Origin: Pelomonas sp. CA6
GTDB taxonomy: Bacteria > Pseudomonadota > Gammaproteobacteria > Burkholderiales > Burkholderiaceae_C
Assembly: GCF_022549225.1 (NCBI RefSeq)
Contig: NZ_JAKZFD010000001.1
Location: forward strand, 372,001 to 436,000
DNA length: 64,000 nucleotides
Reading direction: 5' to 3'
The notes under the pieces were generated by a model. The model had not been told where the DNA came from. It made no database searches and saw nothing but the letters and a program-made list of their open reading frames with translations. Both the position numbers and the translations under genes were made by a program. How positions within the stretch are numbered: the stretch's first letter is position 1; the number at the start of each line of letters is the position of its first letter. Of the stretch, positions 55,811-64,000 are shown in pieces.

Positions 55811-56974
55811 ATGTCCTCTGCTTGGCTGCTGCCCGAGCACATCGCCGACGTCTTGCCGTCCCAGGCGCGCCGCATCGAAGAACTGCGGCGTGAGTTGCTG
55901 GACATGGCGCGCAGCTATGGCTGCGAGCTGGTGATGCCGCCCCTGTTGGAGCATCTCGAATCGCTGCTGTCCGGCACCGGGCATGCGCTGGATCTGACCA
56001 CCTTCAAGCTGGTCGACCAGCTGTCCGGGCGCAGCCTGGGCCTGCGCGCCGACACCACGCCGCAGGTCGCGCGCATCGACGCCCACCTGCTCAATCGCGC
56101 CGGCGTCACCCGCCTGTGCTACTGCGGCCCGGTGTTGCACACCCGTCCGCGTGGACTGCATGCCACGCGCGAGCCGCTGCAGTTCGGTGTCGAGGTCTAC
56201 GGCCATGCCGGTCTGGAGGCCGATCTGGAGGTGCAGGAGCTGGCGCTGGACGCGCTGCAGCGCGTGGGCCTGCAAGACCTGACCCTGGACCTCGGCGACG
56301 CACGCCTGCTGCAAGGCCTGCTGGACGGCTGCACGCTGCCCGAGGGTCGCGAGGACCAGATCGTCGCCGCGCTCGCCGCGAAGGACGCCGCCGAGTTGCG
56401 GGCGCTCACGCAAGACCTGGCCCCGGCGGTGGCCTCCGGCCTGCAGGCGCTGCTGGCGCTGTATGGTGGCATGGAGGTGCTGGCGCTGGCGCGCGACCGG
56501 CTGCCCGCGCATCCGCTGATCCAGGCTGCGCTGCATGATCTGGAGTGGCTCGCGCGCCATGTCGTGGCCGCCCATCCCGGCGTGCGTCTGGGCTTCGACC
56601 TGGCGGACCTGCCGGGCTATGCCTACTACAGTGGCGCGCGCTTTGCGATCTACGCCAAGGGCAGCAGCGAGGCGCTGCTGCGCGGAGGCCGCTACGACGA
56701 GGTCGGTGCCGTGTTCGGCCGCCGCCGTCCGGCGGTGGGGTTCAGCCTGGACCTCAAGACCCTGGTGGGTCTGATTCCCGAGACCGCTCTGCGGGCGGCG
56801 GTGCGTGCGCCCTGGGGTGAGGATCCGGCGCTGCGTTCGGCGGTGCGCCGCCTGCGCGAGCAGGGCGAGACGGTGGTCTGCGTCCTCCCGGGTCATGAGC
56901 ACGAGAACGACGAATTCGAGTGCGACCGCGAGCTGGTGCTGGCCGGCGACCAATGGGTGCTGCGCGCGCTGTGA
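55811..56974 (+). CDS. hisZ: ATP phosphoribosyltransferase regulatory subunit HisZ
   Basis: Histidyl-tRNA-synthetase-like protein without aminoacylation activity; with short-form HisG it makes the first enzyme of histidine synthesis. Class II core motifs are present in altered form ([51 protein letters not shown]), and no anticodon-binding domain follows. Length is 387 residues. A TACAAT box at 55779-55784 may be its promoter -10. A HisZ implies that the host carries a short HisG; that gene is not here. Its place between hflC and purA is conserved in betaproteobacteria. Confidence 0.93.
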   Translation: MSSAWLLPEHIADVLPSQARRIEELRRELLDMARSYGCELVMPPLLEHLESLLSGTGHALDLTTFKLVDQLSGRSLGLRADTTPQVARIDAHLLNRAGVTRLCYCGPVLHTRPRGLHATREPLQFGVEVYGHAGLEADLEVQELALDALQRVGLQDLTLDLGDARLLQGLLDGCTLPEGREDQIVAALAAKDAAELRALTQDLAPAVASGLQALLALYGGMEVLALARDRLPAHPLIQAALHDLEWLARHVVAAHPGVRLGFDLADLPGYAYYSGARFAIYAKGSSEALLRGGRYDEVGAVFGRRRPAVGFSLDLKTLVGLIPETALRAAVRAPWGEDPALRSAVRRLREQGETVVCVLPGHEHENDEFECDRELVLAGDQWVLRAL

Positions 56975-58351
<1,377 letters not shown>

Positions 58352-58355
58352 ACCC

Positions 58356-58380
58356 GCGGTGGCCCGCAACGGGCCGCCGC
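58356..58380 (+). terminator. hairpin after purA
   Basis: An 11-bp stem with one T-G wobble pairs GCGGTGGCCCG (58356-58366) with CGGGCCGCCGC (58370-58380) around a 3-base loop. It has no T-tract, so it is a weak terminator or a stabilising structure. Confidence 0.45.
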
Positions 58381-58420
58381 TCATGACATCACCGAGATCC
58401 ACGCTGAGGAGCCAAGACCC

Positions 58421-58942
58421 ATGTTGACCGACGACGGCAAGCATCTGTATGTGTCCTGGGACGAATACCACCTGCTGATCGAGCGCCTGGCGCTCAAGGT
58501 CTACAACTCCGGCTGGGAGTTCGACCAGATCCTGTGTCTGGCCCGCGGCGGCATGCGCCCGGGCGACGTGCTGTCGCGCGTGTTCGACAAGCCGCTGGGC
58601 ATCATGTCCACCAGCTCCTACCGCGCCGAGGCGGGCACCATCCAGGGCCGCCTGGATATGGCCAAGTACATCACCATGCCCAAGGGCGAGCTGGCCGGCC
58701 GCGTGCTGCTGGTCGACGATCTGGCCGACTCCGGCGTCACGCTGAAGGCCGTGGTCGAGCGTCTGCGCGGCATGCCCGCGATCACCGAGCTGCGTTCCGC
58801 GGTGATCTGGACCAAGAGTGTTTCGGCCTACACGCCGGACTACTACGTCGAGCTGCTGGAGACCAGCCCCTGGATCCACCAGCCCTTCGAGGACTACGAC
58901 TCGCTGCGCCCCGATGCGCTGGCGAAGAAGTTCGCGATCTGA
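58421..58942 (+). CDS. purine-type phosphoribosyltransferase (Gpt/Hpt-like)
   Basis: Type I PRTase fold of 173 residues. The PRPP-binding motif is VLLVDDLADSGVTL at residues 95-108. FDQILCLARGGMRPGDVLSRVFD is the first core strand and loop. Its neighbour purA suggests purine salvage, for example of hypoxanthine, guanine or xanthine. The sequence gives no decisive specificity residues, so the base is left open. The ATG follows GAGGAG. An intrinsic terminator ends this long co-directional gene run. Confidence 0.87.
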   Translation: MLTDDGKHLYVSWDEYHLLIERLALKVYNSGWEFDQILCLARGGMRPGDVLSRVFDKPLGIMSTSSYRAEAGTIQGRLDMAKYITMPKGELAGRVLLVDDLADSGVTLKAVVERLRGMPAITELRSAVIWTKSVSAYTPDYYVELLETSPWIHQPFEDYDSLRPDALAKKFAI

Positions 58943-58956
58943 CGTGGAAATGCAAA

Positions 58957-58987
58957 AAGCCGGCTCCTCGAAGCCGGCTTCTTGTTT
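58957..58987 (+). terminator. intrinsic terminator after the phosphoribosyltransferase gene
   Basis: A perfect 9-bp stem (AAGCCGGCT 58957-58965 with AGCCGGCTT 58972-58980) is followed by CTTGTTT. It lies 15 bases after the stop codon. Confidence 0.82.
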
Positions 58988-59120
58988 CGGTCCCTAGAAT
59001 GGATGCAATGGCTGCCGATGTGAACACCGTTCTGCCGCAAGCGGCGGGCTCCGAGGGAAGGGGCCCGGCCGGTCCGGGTTGGGTGTTGCACGCACTGCGC
59101 AAGCGGGATGCGGCCGCCGG

Positions 59121-59150
59121 AAAAGAAAAAAGCCAGCTTGCGCTGGCTTT
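59121..59150 (-). terminator. intrinsic terminator of the minus-strand tRNA-Leu
   Basis: Read on the minus strand, AAAGCCAGC and GCTGGCTTT (59129-59150) form a 9-bp stem with a 4-base loop and run into TTTTTCTTTT. It starts nine bases after the tRNA 3' end. The 133 bases to its left (58988-59120) hold nothing I can recognise. Confidence 0.88.
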
Positions 59151-59159
59151 CATCGAATT

Positions 59160-59244
<85 letters not shown>

Positions 59245-59271
59245 AAGGTTCCAAGAGAAAATCAAGAAGAT

Positions 59272-61716
59272 TTGCTTGGACGTCTCAGGAAAGAAAAGGA
59301 TTCTAATATCAAAACGACACAACACACAAGCCCCGCCACCGACAATTCTTCCAAGGCCGCGGGCCTGCTGAGCGAGGTGGAAGGCGTGGTGCAAGGTCAC
59401 CGCGACGGCTACGGCTTCCTGATCAGCGAACAAGATGGTCCGGACATCGTGCTGTCCGCGCAGGAGATGCATGCGGTGATGCATGGCGACCGGCTGCGCG
59501 TGCGCGTCACGCGTTACGACAAGCGCGGCCGTCCCGAGGGCAAGGTGCTGGAGATCCTGGAACGGCGCAAGAAGCCCATCATCGGCCGGCTGCTACTGGA
59601 GTCGGGCATCTGGCTGGTCGCGCCCGAGGACAAGCGCTACGGCCAGGACATCCTGATCCCGAAGAACGCGATCGCCAATGCCACCGCCGGCCAGGTCGTC
59701 GCGGTGGAGCTGACCGAGCCGCCGTCGCTGTACTCGCAGCCGGTGGGCCGCGTGACCGAGGTGCTGGGCGAGATCGACGACCCCGGCATGGAGATCGAGA
59801 TCGCGGTGCGCAAGTACGAGGTGCCGCATGCCTTCAGCGCCGAGACGCTGGCGCAGGCGGCCAAGCTGCCGGACAAGGTGCGCGCGGTGGACATGAAGCA
59901 CCGCGTGGACCTGCGCGACGTGGCTCTGGTCACCATCGATGGCGAGGACGCGCGCGACTTCGACGATGCGGTCTACTGCGAGCCGCACAAGCAGGGCCGC
60001 GGCAAGAATGCGTTCAAGGGCTGGCGCCTGATCGTCGCGATCGCCGACGTGAGCCACTACGTGAAGCCCGGCGAGCCGCTGGACGCCGATGCCTACGAGC
60101 GCGCCACCTCGGTGTACTTCCCGCGCCGCGTGATTCCCATGCTGCCGGAGAAACTCTCCAACGGCCTGTGCTCGCTCAACCCCGAGCAGGACCGGCTCAG
60201 CATGGTCTGCGACATGCTGATCACCGAGGCCGGTGAGATCCATGCCTACCAGTTCTACCCGGCGGTGATCTGCTCGCATGCGCGCTTCACCTACACCGAG
60301 GTCGCGGCCATCCTGTCCAACACCCATGGACCCGAAGCCGCCAAGCGAAGCGCGCTGGTGCCGCATCTGCTGCATCTGCACGAGGTCTACCGGGCGCTGC
60401 TGGCGCAGCGCGAGAAGCGCGGCGCGGTGGACTTCGACACCGTCGAAACGCAGATCGTCTGCGACGAGAACGGCCGCATCGAGAAGATCGTGCCGCGCGT
60501 GCGCAACGAGGCTCACCGCTTGATCGAGGAGGCCATGCTGGCCGCCAACGTCTGCTCGGCCGATTTCATCGGCCACAACAAGCACCAGGGGCTGTACCGC
60601 GTGCACGAGGGGCCGACGCCCGAGAAGCGCATGGCCCTGCAGGCCTATCTGCGCGCGCAGGGCGTGGGCCTGTCGATCAGCGACGACCCCAGCCCGGGCG
60701 AGTTCCAGGCCATCGCCAAGGCGGTGAAGGAGCGACCCGACGCGCAGCAGATCCACACCATGCTGCTGCGCTCCATGCAGCAAGCCATCTACACGCCGGC
60801 CAATTCGGGCCACTTCGGGCTGGCCTACGGGGGCTACACGCACTTCACCAGCCCGATCCGGCGCTATCCAGACCTGCTGGTGCATCGCGTGATCAAGGGG
60901 ATCCTGGCCGGTAAGCGCTACCACCTGGACGCGCACAAGATGGCTGCCGCCAAGCCCCTGATCAGCAAGCGCTCCGGCCCGGCCAAGCCGCACAACCCGA
61001 TGGCGGCGAGCACCGAACAGGAACGCTGGGAGATCGTCGGCGCGCACTGCAGCGCCAACGAGCGCCGCGCCGACGAGGCCTCGCGCGACGTCGAGGCCTG
61101 GCTCAAGTGCCGCTACATGCGCGAACACCTGGGCGAGGAGTTCAGCGGCACGGTCAGCGCGGTCACCGGTTTCGGGTTGTTTGTCCAGCTCGACGCGATG
61201 TTCGTCGAGGGGCTGGTCCACATCACCGAGCTGGGAGGCGAGTACTTCCGCTTCGACGAGGTGCGCCAGGAGCTGCGCGGCGAGCGCACCGGCATCCGCT
61301 ATCACGTCGGCACGCGCGTCCAGGTGCAGGTCAGCCGCGTGGACCTGGATGGCCGGCGCATCGATTTCCGCCTGGTGCGCGAAGCCGATGAACTGCGCCA
61401 GCGCAGCGGCGCCAGCGGCAAGTCGTCCGAAGGCCGGGCTGCCGGGCGTGGCGCCGGGCGGAAGTCCGACAAGCGGGCTGGCAAGGCCGCCGAGCGCGAG
61501 GCGCGCAAGGCGGCCGATCCGGCCGCCGACGCGCCGCCCGCGGCGACGCGGGCGAGCGAGGCGCTGGACGAGGTCCAGCGCGCCGATCGCGCACTGAAGG
61601 CGCAGCGCCGCGCCACGCTGAAGGCCAGCCATCCGGTGGTGGTGCGCCAGGCCGCCGCCAAGGCGGGACGCGCGGTGAAGCGGGGCGAGACCAAGCCGGC
61701 GCGCAAGAAGCGCTGA
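59272..61716 (+). CDS. rnr: ribonuclease R (start uncertain, no N-terminal helix-turn-helix)
   Basis: Processive 3'-5' exoribonuclease of the RNB family, acting on structured RNA, rRNA and mRNA. The first cold-shock domain begins at about residue 35 (VEGVVQGHRDGYGFLI). The RNB active site has the Asp cluster DGEDARDFDDAVYCE near 223-237. An S1 domain is at about 620-705, then a Lys/Arg/Ala-rich tail. The open frame begins with a TTG at 59272, but bases 59272-59340 are A/T-rich and unlike coding DNA here; a GTG near 59378 is an alternative. Many RNase R proteins have an extra N-terminal helix-turn-helix that is missing in either case. Confidence 0.9.
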   Translation: MLGRLRKEKDSNIKTTQHTSPATDNSSKAAGLLSEVEGVVQGHRDGYGFLISEQDGPDIVLSAQEMHAVMHGDRLRVRVTRYDKRGRPEGKVLEILERRKKPIIGRLLLESGIWLVAPEDKRYGQDILIPKNAIANATAGQVVAVELTEPPSLYSQPVGRVTEVLGEIDDPGMEIEIAVRKYEVPHAFSAETLAQAAKLPDKVRAVDMKHRVDLRDVALVTIDGEDARDFDDAVYCEPHKQGRGKNAFKGWRLIVAIADVSHYVKPGEPLDADAYERATSVYFPRRVIPMLPEKLSNGLCSLNPEQDRLSMVCDMLITEAGEIHAYQFYPAVICSHARFTYTEVAAILSNTHGPEAAKRSALVPHLLHLHEVYRALLAQREKRGAVDFDTVETQIVCDENGRIEKIVPRVRNEAHRLIEEAMLAANVCSADFIGHNKHQGLYRVHEGPTPEKRMALQAYLRAQGVGLSISDDPSPGEFQAIAKAVKERPDAQQIHTMLLRSMQQAIYTPANSGHFGLAYGGYTHFTSPIRRYPDLLVHRVIKGILAGKRYHLDAHKMAAAKPLISKRSGPAKPHNPMAASTEQERWEIVGAHCSANERRADEASRDVEAWLKCRYMREHLGEEFSGTVSAVTGFGLFVQLDAMFVEGLVHITELGGEYFRFDEVRQELRGERTGIRYHVGTRVQVQVSRVDLDGRRIDFRLVREADELRQRSGASGKSSEGRAAGRGAGRKSDKRAGKAAEREARKAADPAADAPPAATRASEALDEVQRADRALKAQRRATLKASHPVVVRQAAAKAGRAVKRGETKPARKKR

Positions 61717-61738
61717 GGGGCAAGGCCCCGCGCAGGGC

Positions 61739-63283
61739 TCAGCGGTGCAGCCGGGCCATGCGCTCGATCAGGTCGGCGGCACGCAACGGACCGCGCCAGC
61801 CCTGCGCGGCCAGGCCATGCCAGGCCACGCCGGCGCAGGCCAGTTCGAGCAGGGCCTGCTCGGCGGAGCCGGCCGCGCTGTCGTGGCACTGGGCCGCCTG
61901 CTGAGCCCACAGGCCTCCCAGCCAGCCGGCCAGCACATCGCCGGTGCCGGCGGTCGCCAGCGCCGCGCCACCGCTGGCGTTGATCCGCGGGGGCAGGGGC
62001 GCCGGGGAGGCGATCACGCTGCCGGAGCCCTTCAGCACCACGGTGGCGCCAAAGCGCAGGGCGAGCCGGCGCGCCGCGTCCAGGCGGGCATGCTGGATCG
62101 CCGCGGCATCGCAGTCCAGCAGCCGGGCGGCTTCCAGCGGGTGCGGCGTCAGCAGCGTGGCCTGTCCGCGCGCACGGCGCAGGGCCAGCAGCTCGCGCAG
62201 CGCGGGGGCGGCGGCCACGGCATTCAGCGCGTCGGCATCCAGCACCAGTCGGCGCGCCGCGCGCAACAGCGCGGGCAGGCGTTGGGTCACCGCGCTGCCG
62301 CCTCCACAGCCGCAGACCAGGGTCAGGTCTTGCCAGGCCGACACATCGTCCCAGCGCTCGGCGCGCCAGAGCATCAGCTCGGGGCGCGGCAGGCCCGTGC
62401 CCTGGGCATCGAGCGGGCTCAGGTAGACGCGCCCGGCCCCAGCCGCCAGTGCGGCGGCTCCGGCCAGCCCGACGGCGCCACTCATGCCGCTGGCGCCGCC
62501 CAGCACCAGCACGTCGCCCTGGCGGCCCTTGTGGCTGCTCGGGCTGCGTGCATGGCGTTGCTGCCAGGTCGACAGTGCCGCGAGGCCGCTCAGCAGGGCC
62601 TCGGGCGGGCCCGCGGCGTCGGGGAGGGCGCCCAGCGCGTCGAACCAGATCGTGCCGCAGCGGCTGCGCCCCTCGGCGGTGAACAGTCCCGGTTTCAGGC
62701 TCAGCAGGCACAGCGTGTGGTCGGCGCGCACCGCGTCGCCCAGGCAGGCGCCGGTGCCTGCGTGCAGCCCGCTGGGCAGGTCCACGGCCAACGCGCGCAC
62801 CCCCGCCGGGCGGGCGTTGATGTGTTGGATGGCTTCGGCCAGCGCGCCCGCGGCCGGTCGGTCGGTGCCCAAGCCCAGCAGGCCGTCGACCACCAGTTCG
62901 CAATCCGCCGGTATCTCGGCGGGGCCGGGCTGGATGGGCACGCCAGCGGCCAGCGCCCGTGCCAGCGCATGGCGGGCGTCAGGCGGTGCCGACGCGCTGG
63001 CGCCGATGTGCCGGACCTGTACTCGGCGCCCCGCCTCCTGCAGGTGGCGCGCGGCGATCAGCGCGTCGCCGCCATTGTTGCCGGGGCCGCAGAGCAGCCA
63101 GATCATGCGCCCCTGCGGTGCGAGCGCCAGGGCCAGCTTGGCCAGCGCAAGCCCGGCGCGCTCGATCAGGGCATGGTCTGGCAGTGAGGCCTGCAGGCGC
63201 TGTTCCAGCTGGCGACTGGTGGCCACGCCCAGCAAGGGGTGGTCGTGCCCGGGCAGCTGGGCGTCGGAGAGGAGGAGTTGCAT
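61739..63283 (-). CDS. nnr: bifunctional NAD(P)H-hydrate repair enzyme Nnr (epimerase and ADP-dependent dehydratase)
   Basis: Repairs hydrated NADH and NADPH. The N-terminal YjeF_N epimerase domain (about 1-215) has LLCGPGNNGGDALIAARHL and LVVDGLLGLGTDR. The C-terminal ribokinase-like dehydratase domain (about 245-514) has GDVLVLGGASGMSGAVGLAG, LTPHPLEAARLL and the catalytic NASGG...ATAGTGDVLAGWLGGL. Length is 514 residues. It converges with rnr across only 22 bases, so terminators must overlap the coding ends or be absent. Confidence 0.94.
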   Translation of the reverse strand: MQLLLSDAQLPGHDHPLLGVATSRQLEQRLQASLPDHALIERAGLALAKLALALAPQGRMIWLLCGPGNNGGDALIAARHLQEAGRRVQVRHIGASASAPPDARHALARALAAGVPIQPGPAEIPADCELVVDGLLGLGTDRPAAGALAEAIQHINARPAGVRALAVDLPSGLHAGTGACLGDAVRADHTLCLLSLKPGLFTAEGRSRCGTIWFDALGALPDAAGPPEALLSGLAALSTWQQRHARSPSSHKGRQGDVLVLGGASGMSGAVGLAGAAALAAGAGRVYLSPLDAQGTGLPRPELMLWRAERWDDVSAWQDLTLVCGCGGGSAVTQRLPALLRAARRLVLDADALNAVAAAPALRELLALRRARGQATLLTPHPLEAARLLDCDAAAIQHARLDAARRLALRFGATVVLKGSGSVIASPAPLPPRINASGGAALATAGTGDVLAGWLGGLWAQQAAQCHDSAAGSAEQALLELACAGVAWHGLAAQGWRGPLRAADLIERMARLHR

Positions 63284-63329
63284 GCGCCTACTCTAGTCCA
63301 CGCCCCCTTTGCCGTCGTGCGCGCGAGCC

Positions 63330-64000
63330 CTAGTGCAGCGCCGCGGGTTCCAGCGCTTGCGTGTCGATGGCGGTGGGCTGCTGCTGGATGCGCTGGGCGA
63401 GCAGATGGGCTGCGCCCAGGGCCAGGATCCAGCCGTGTTCACCGTGGCCGATGTTGAGCCAGATGCCGGGCTTGCCGCTCGCGCCGATCAGCGGCAGGCC
63501 GCTGGGCAGCAAGGCGCGCTGCCATTTCCATCGCTGCACGGAGCCATGCTGCTGGGCGCCGGGAAAGACATCGTCCAGCACGCGCTGCAGGCGCGCCAGC
63601 GGCTTCTCGCCCAACTGCTCGGCGTCGCCGCCCAGTTCGGGGCCGCCGCTGACCCGCACGCGCTGGCCCAGGCGGGTCAGCGCGACGCGTTGCTGCATGT
63701 CCATCAGAGCCGCTTTGGGGCCCAGGTCGGGATGGGCCTCCAACTGACGCAGCGGGGCCGTCAGCGTGTAGCCGTGCACCGGTGCCAGGGGCAGCTGCAA
63801 GCCCAGGCCGGCCAGCAGCGCGGGCGATCCGGCTCCCGCGCAGAGCACGACGGCGTCGAACTCCAGGCTGCGGTCCGCCAGCTTCAGCAGCGGCCTGGGG
63901 CCGGGCTCGAGCCCCTGCACCTCGGCCTGCAGATGCAGGCCGGCGCCGAGCTGCTGCAGCGCGCCGCGCAAGGCCTGCACGAATTGGCGCGCATTGCCGG
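63330..64000 (-). CDS. dadA: D-amino-acid dehydrogenase-type flavoprotein (N-terminus cut by window edge)
   Basis: Only the C-terminal 222 or so residues are inside; the frame remains open to base 64000 (GNARQFVQALRGAL...). It is an FAD-dependent DAO-fold protein. AVVLCAGAGSPALLAGLGLQLPLAPVHGYTL, RVRVSGGPELGG and GIWLNIGHGEHGWILALGAAHLLAQRI match the C-terminal half of DadA, which oxidises D-alanine and other D-amino acids at the inner membrane and passes electrons to quinone. Related glycine/sarcosine oxidases have a similar end, so the exact member is not certain. A short Ala/His tail closes the protein. Confidence 0.8.
   Translation of the reverse strand, partial: GNARQFVQALRGALQQLGAGLHLQAEVQGLEPGPRPLLKLADRSLEFDAVVLCAGAGSPALLAGLGLQLPLAPVHGYTLTAPLRQLEAHPDLGPKAALMDMQQRVALTRLGQRVRVSGGPELGGDAEQLGEKPLARLQRVLDDVFPGAQQHGSVQRWKWQRALLPSGLPLIGASGKPGIWLNIGHGEHGWILALGAAHLLAQRIQQQPTAIDTQALEPAALH

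Noticed and set aside
55811-56974. hisZ as a second, degenerate histidyl-tRNA synthetase.
   Set aside because: Length, missing anticodon domain, altered motifs and position before purA fit HisZ. A complete hisS is at 47143.

Overview
The window is a GC-rich, densely coded chromosomal segment of a betaproteobacterium. The gene order (tig-clpP-clpX-lon; sucA-sucB-lpdA-zapE; ndk-rlmN-pilW-rodZ-ispG-hisS-yfgM-bamB-der-hfq-hflX-hflK-hflC-hisZ-purA), the hpnCDE squalene genes and the strong G/C third-position bias all point to Burkholderiales. The Rubrivivax/Leptothrix/Roseateles group is the likeliest home, but that is inference from gene order and composition, not from a marker gene. I see no insertion sequence, integrase, prophage, CRISPR array, toxin-antitoxin pair or restriction system. 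Nearly everything is core genome.

Layout. 1-3.7 kb (minus strand): the N-terminal part of an IclR-type regulator, then the overlapping hpnC-hpnD-hpnE genes that make squalene from farnesyl diphosphate. 3.7-8.1 kb: a lipoprotein adaptor and an RND efflux pump behind a strong promoter with a perfect palindrome on its start site. 8.3-15.7 kb: tRNA-Leu(UAG), the proteostasis block tig-clpP-clpX-lon, then a tRNA array (Gly, Cys, Gly, Gly, Leu(UAA)) with two intrinsic terminators. 15.7-21.3 kb: murI facing away from etfB-etfA, an acyl-CoA dehydrogenase and a nitronate monooxygenase; this block looks like fatty-acid or amino-acid oxidation feeding electrons to ETF. 21.3-25.9 kb (minus strand): two tandem paralogous peptide-type solute-binding proteins without permeases, a small Cys-rich protein and a 2OG-Fe(II) oxygenase.

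26-33.3 kb: the 2-oxoglutarate dehydrogenase complex (sucA, sucB, lpdA), with a hairpin abutting the sucA ribosome-binding site that fits the known Burkholderiales sucA RNA motif, followed by zapE. 33.3-39 kb: a secreted coiled-coil protein of unknown role, a PP2C phosphatase, a YdcH-like small protein, a DinG/YoaA-type helicase whose 3' end overlaps bamD, then rluD. 39-42.2 kb: scpB and an unusually long rluB. 42.3-58.9 kb: a long co-directional run of housekeeping genes for nucleotide balance, rRNA modification, pilus and cell-shape assembly, isoprenoids, outer-membrane biogenesis, ribosome assembly, Hfq and membrane-protease control, histidine and purine synthesis. 59.1-64 kb: a minus-strand tRNA-Leu(CAG) that nearly abuts rnr, then nnr and the C-terminal part of dadA on the minus strand.

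I found no convincing undescribed multi-gene system. The observations most worth a second look are regulatory and architectural: the candidate sucA leader RNA, the palindrome on the efflux promoter, two different operator-like palindromes before etfBA, the orphan paired binding proteins, the structured tig and scpB leaders, the tRNA/rnr divergent start, and the low-complexity tails on RluB. Coordinates of start codons were checked by eye; no similarity search or folding program was run.
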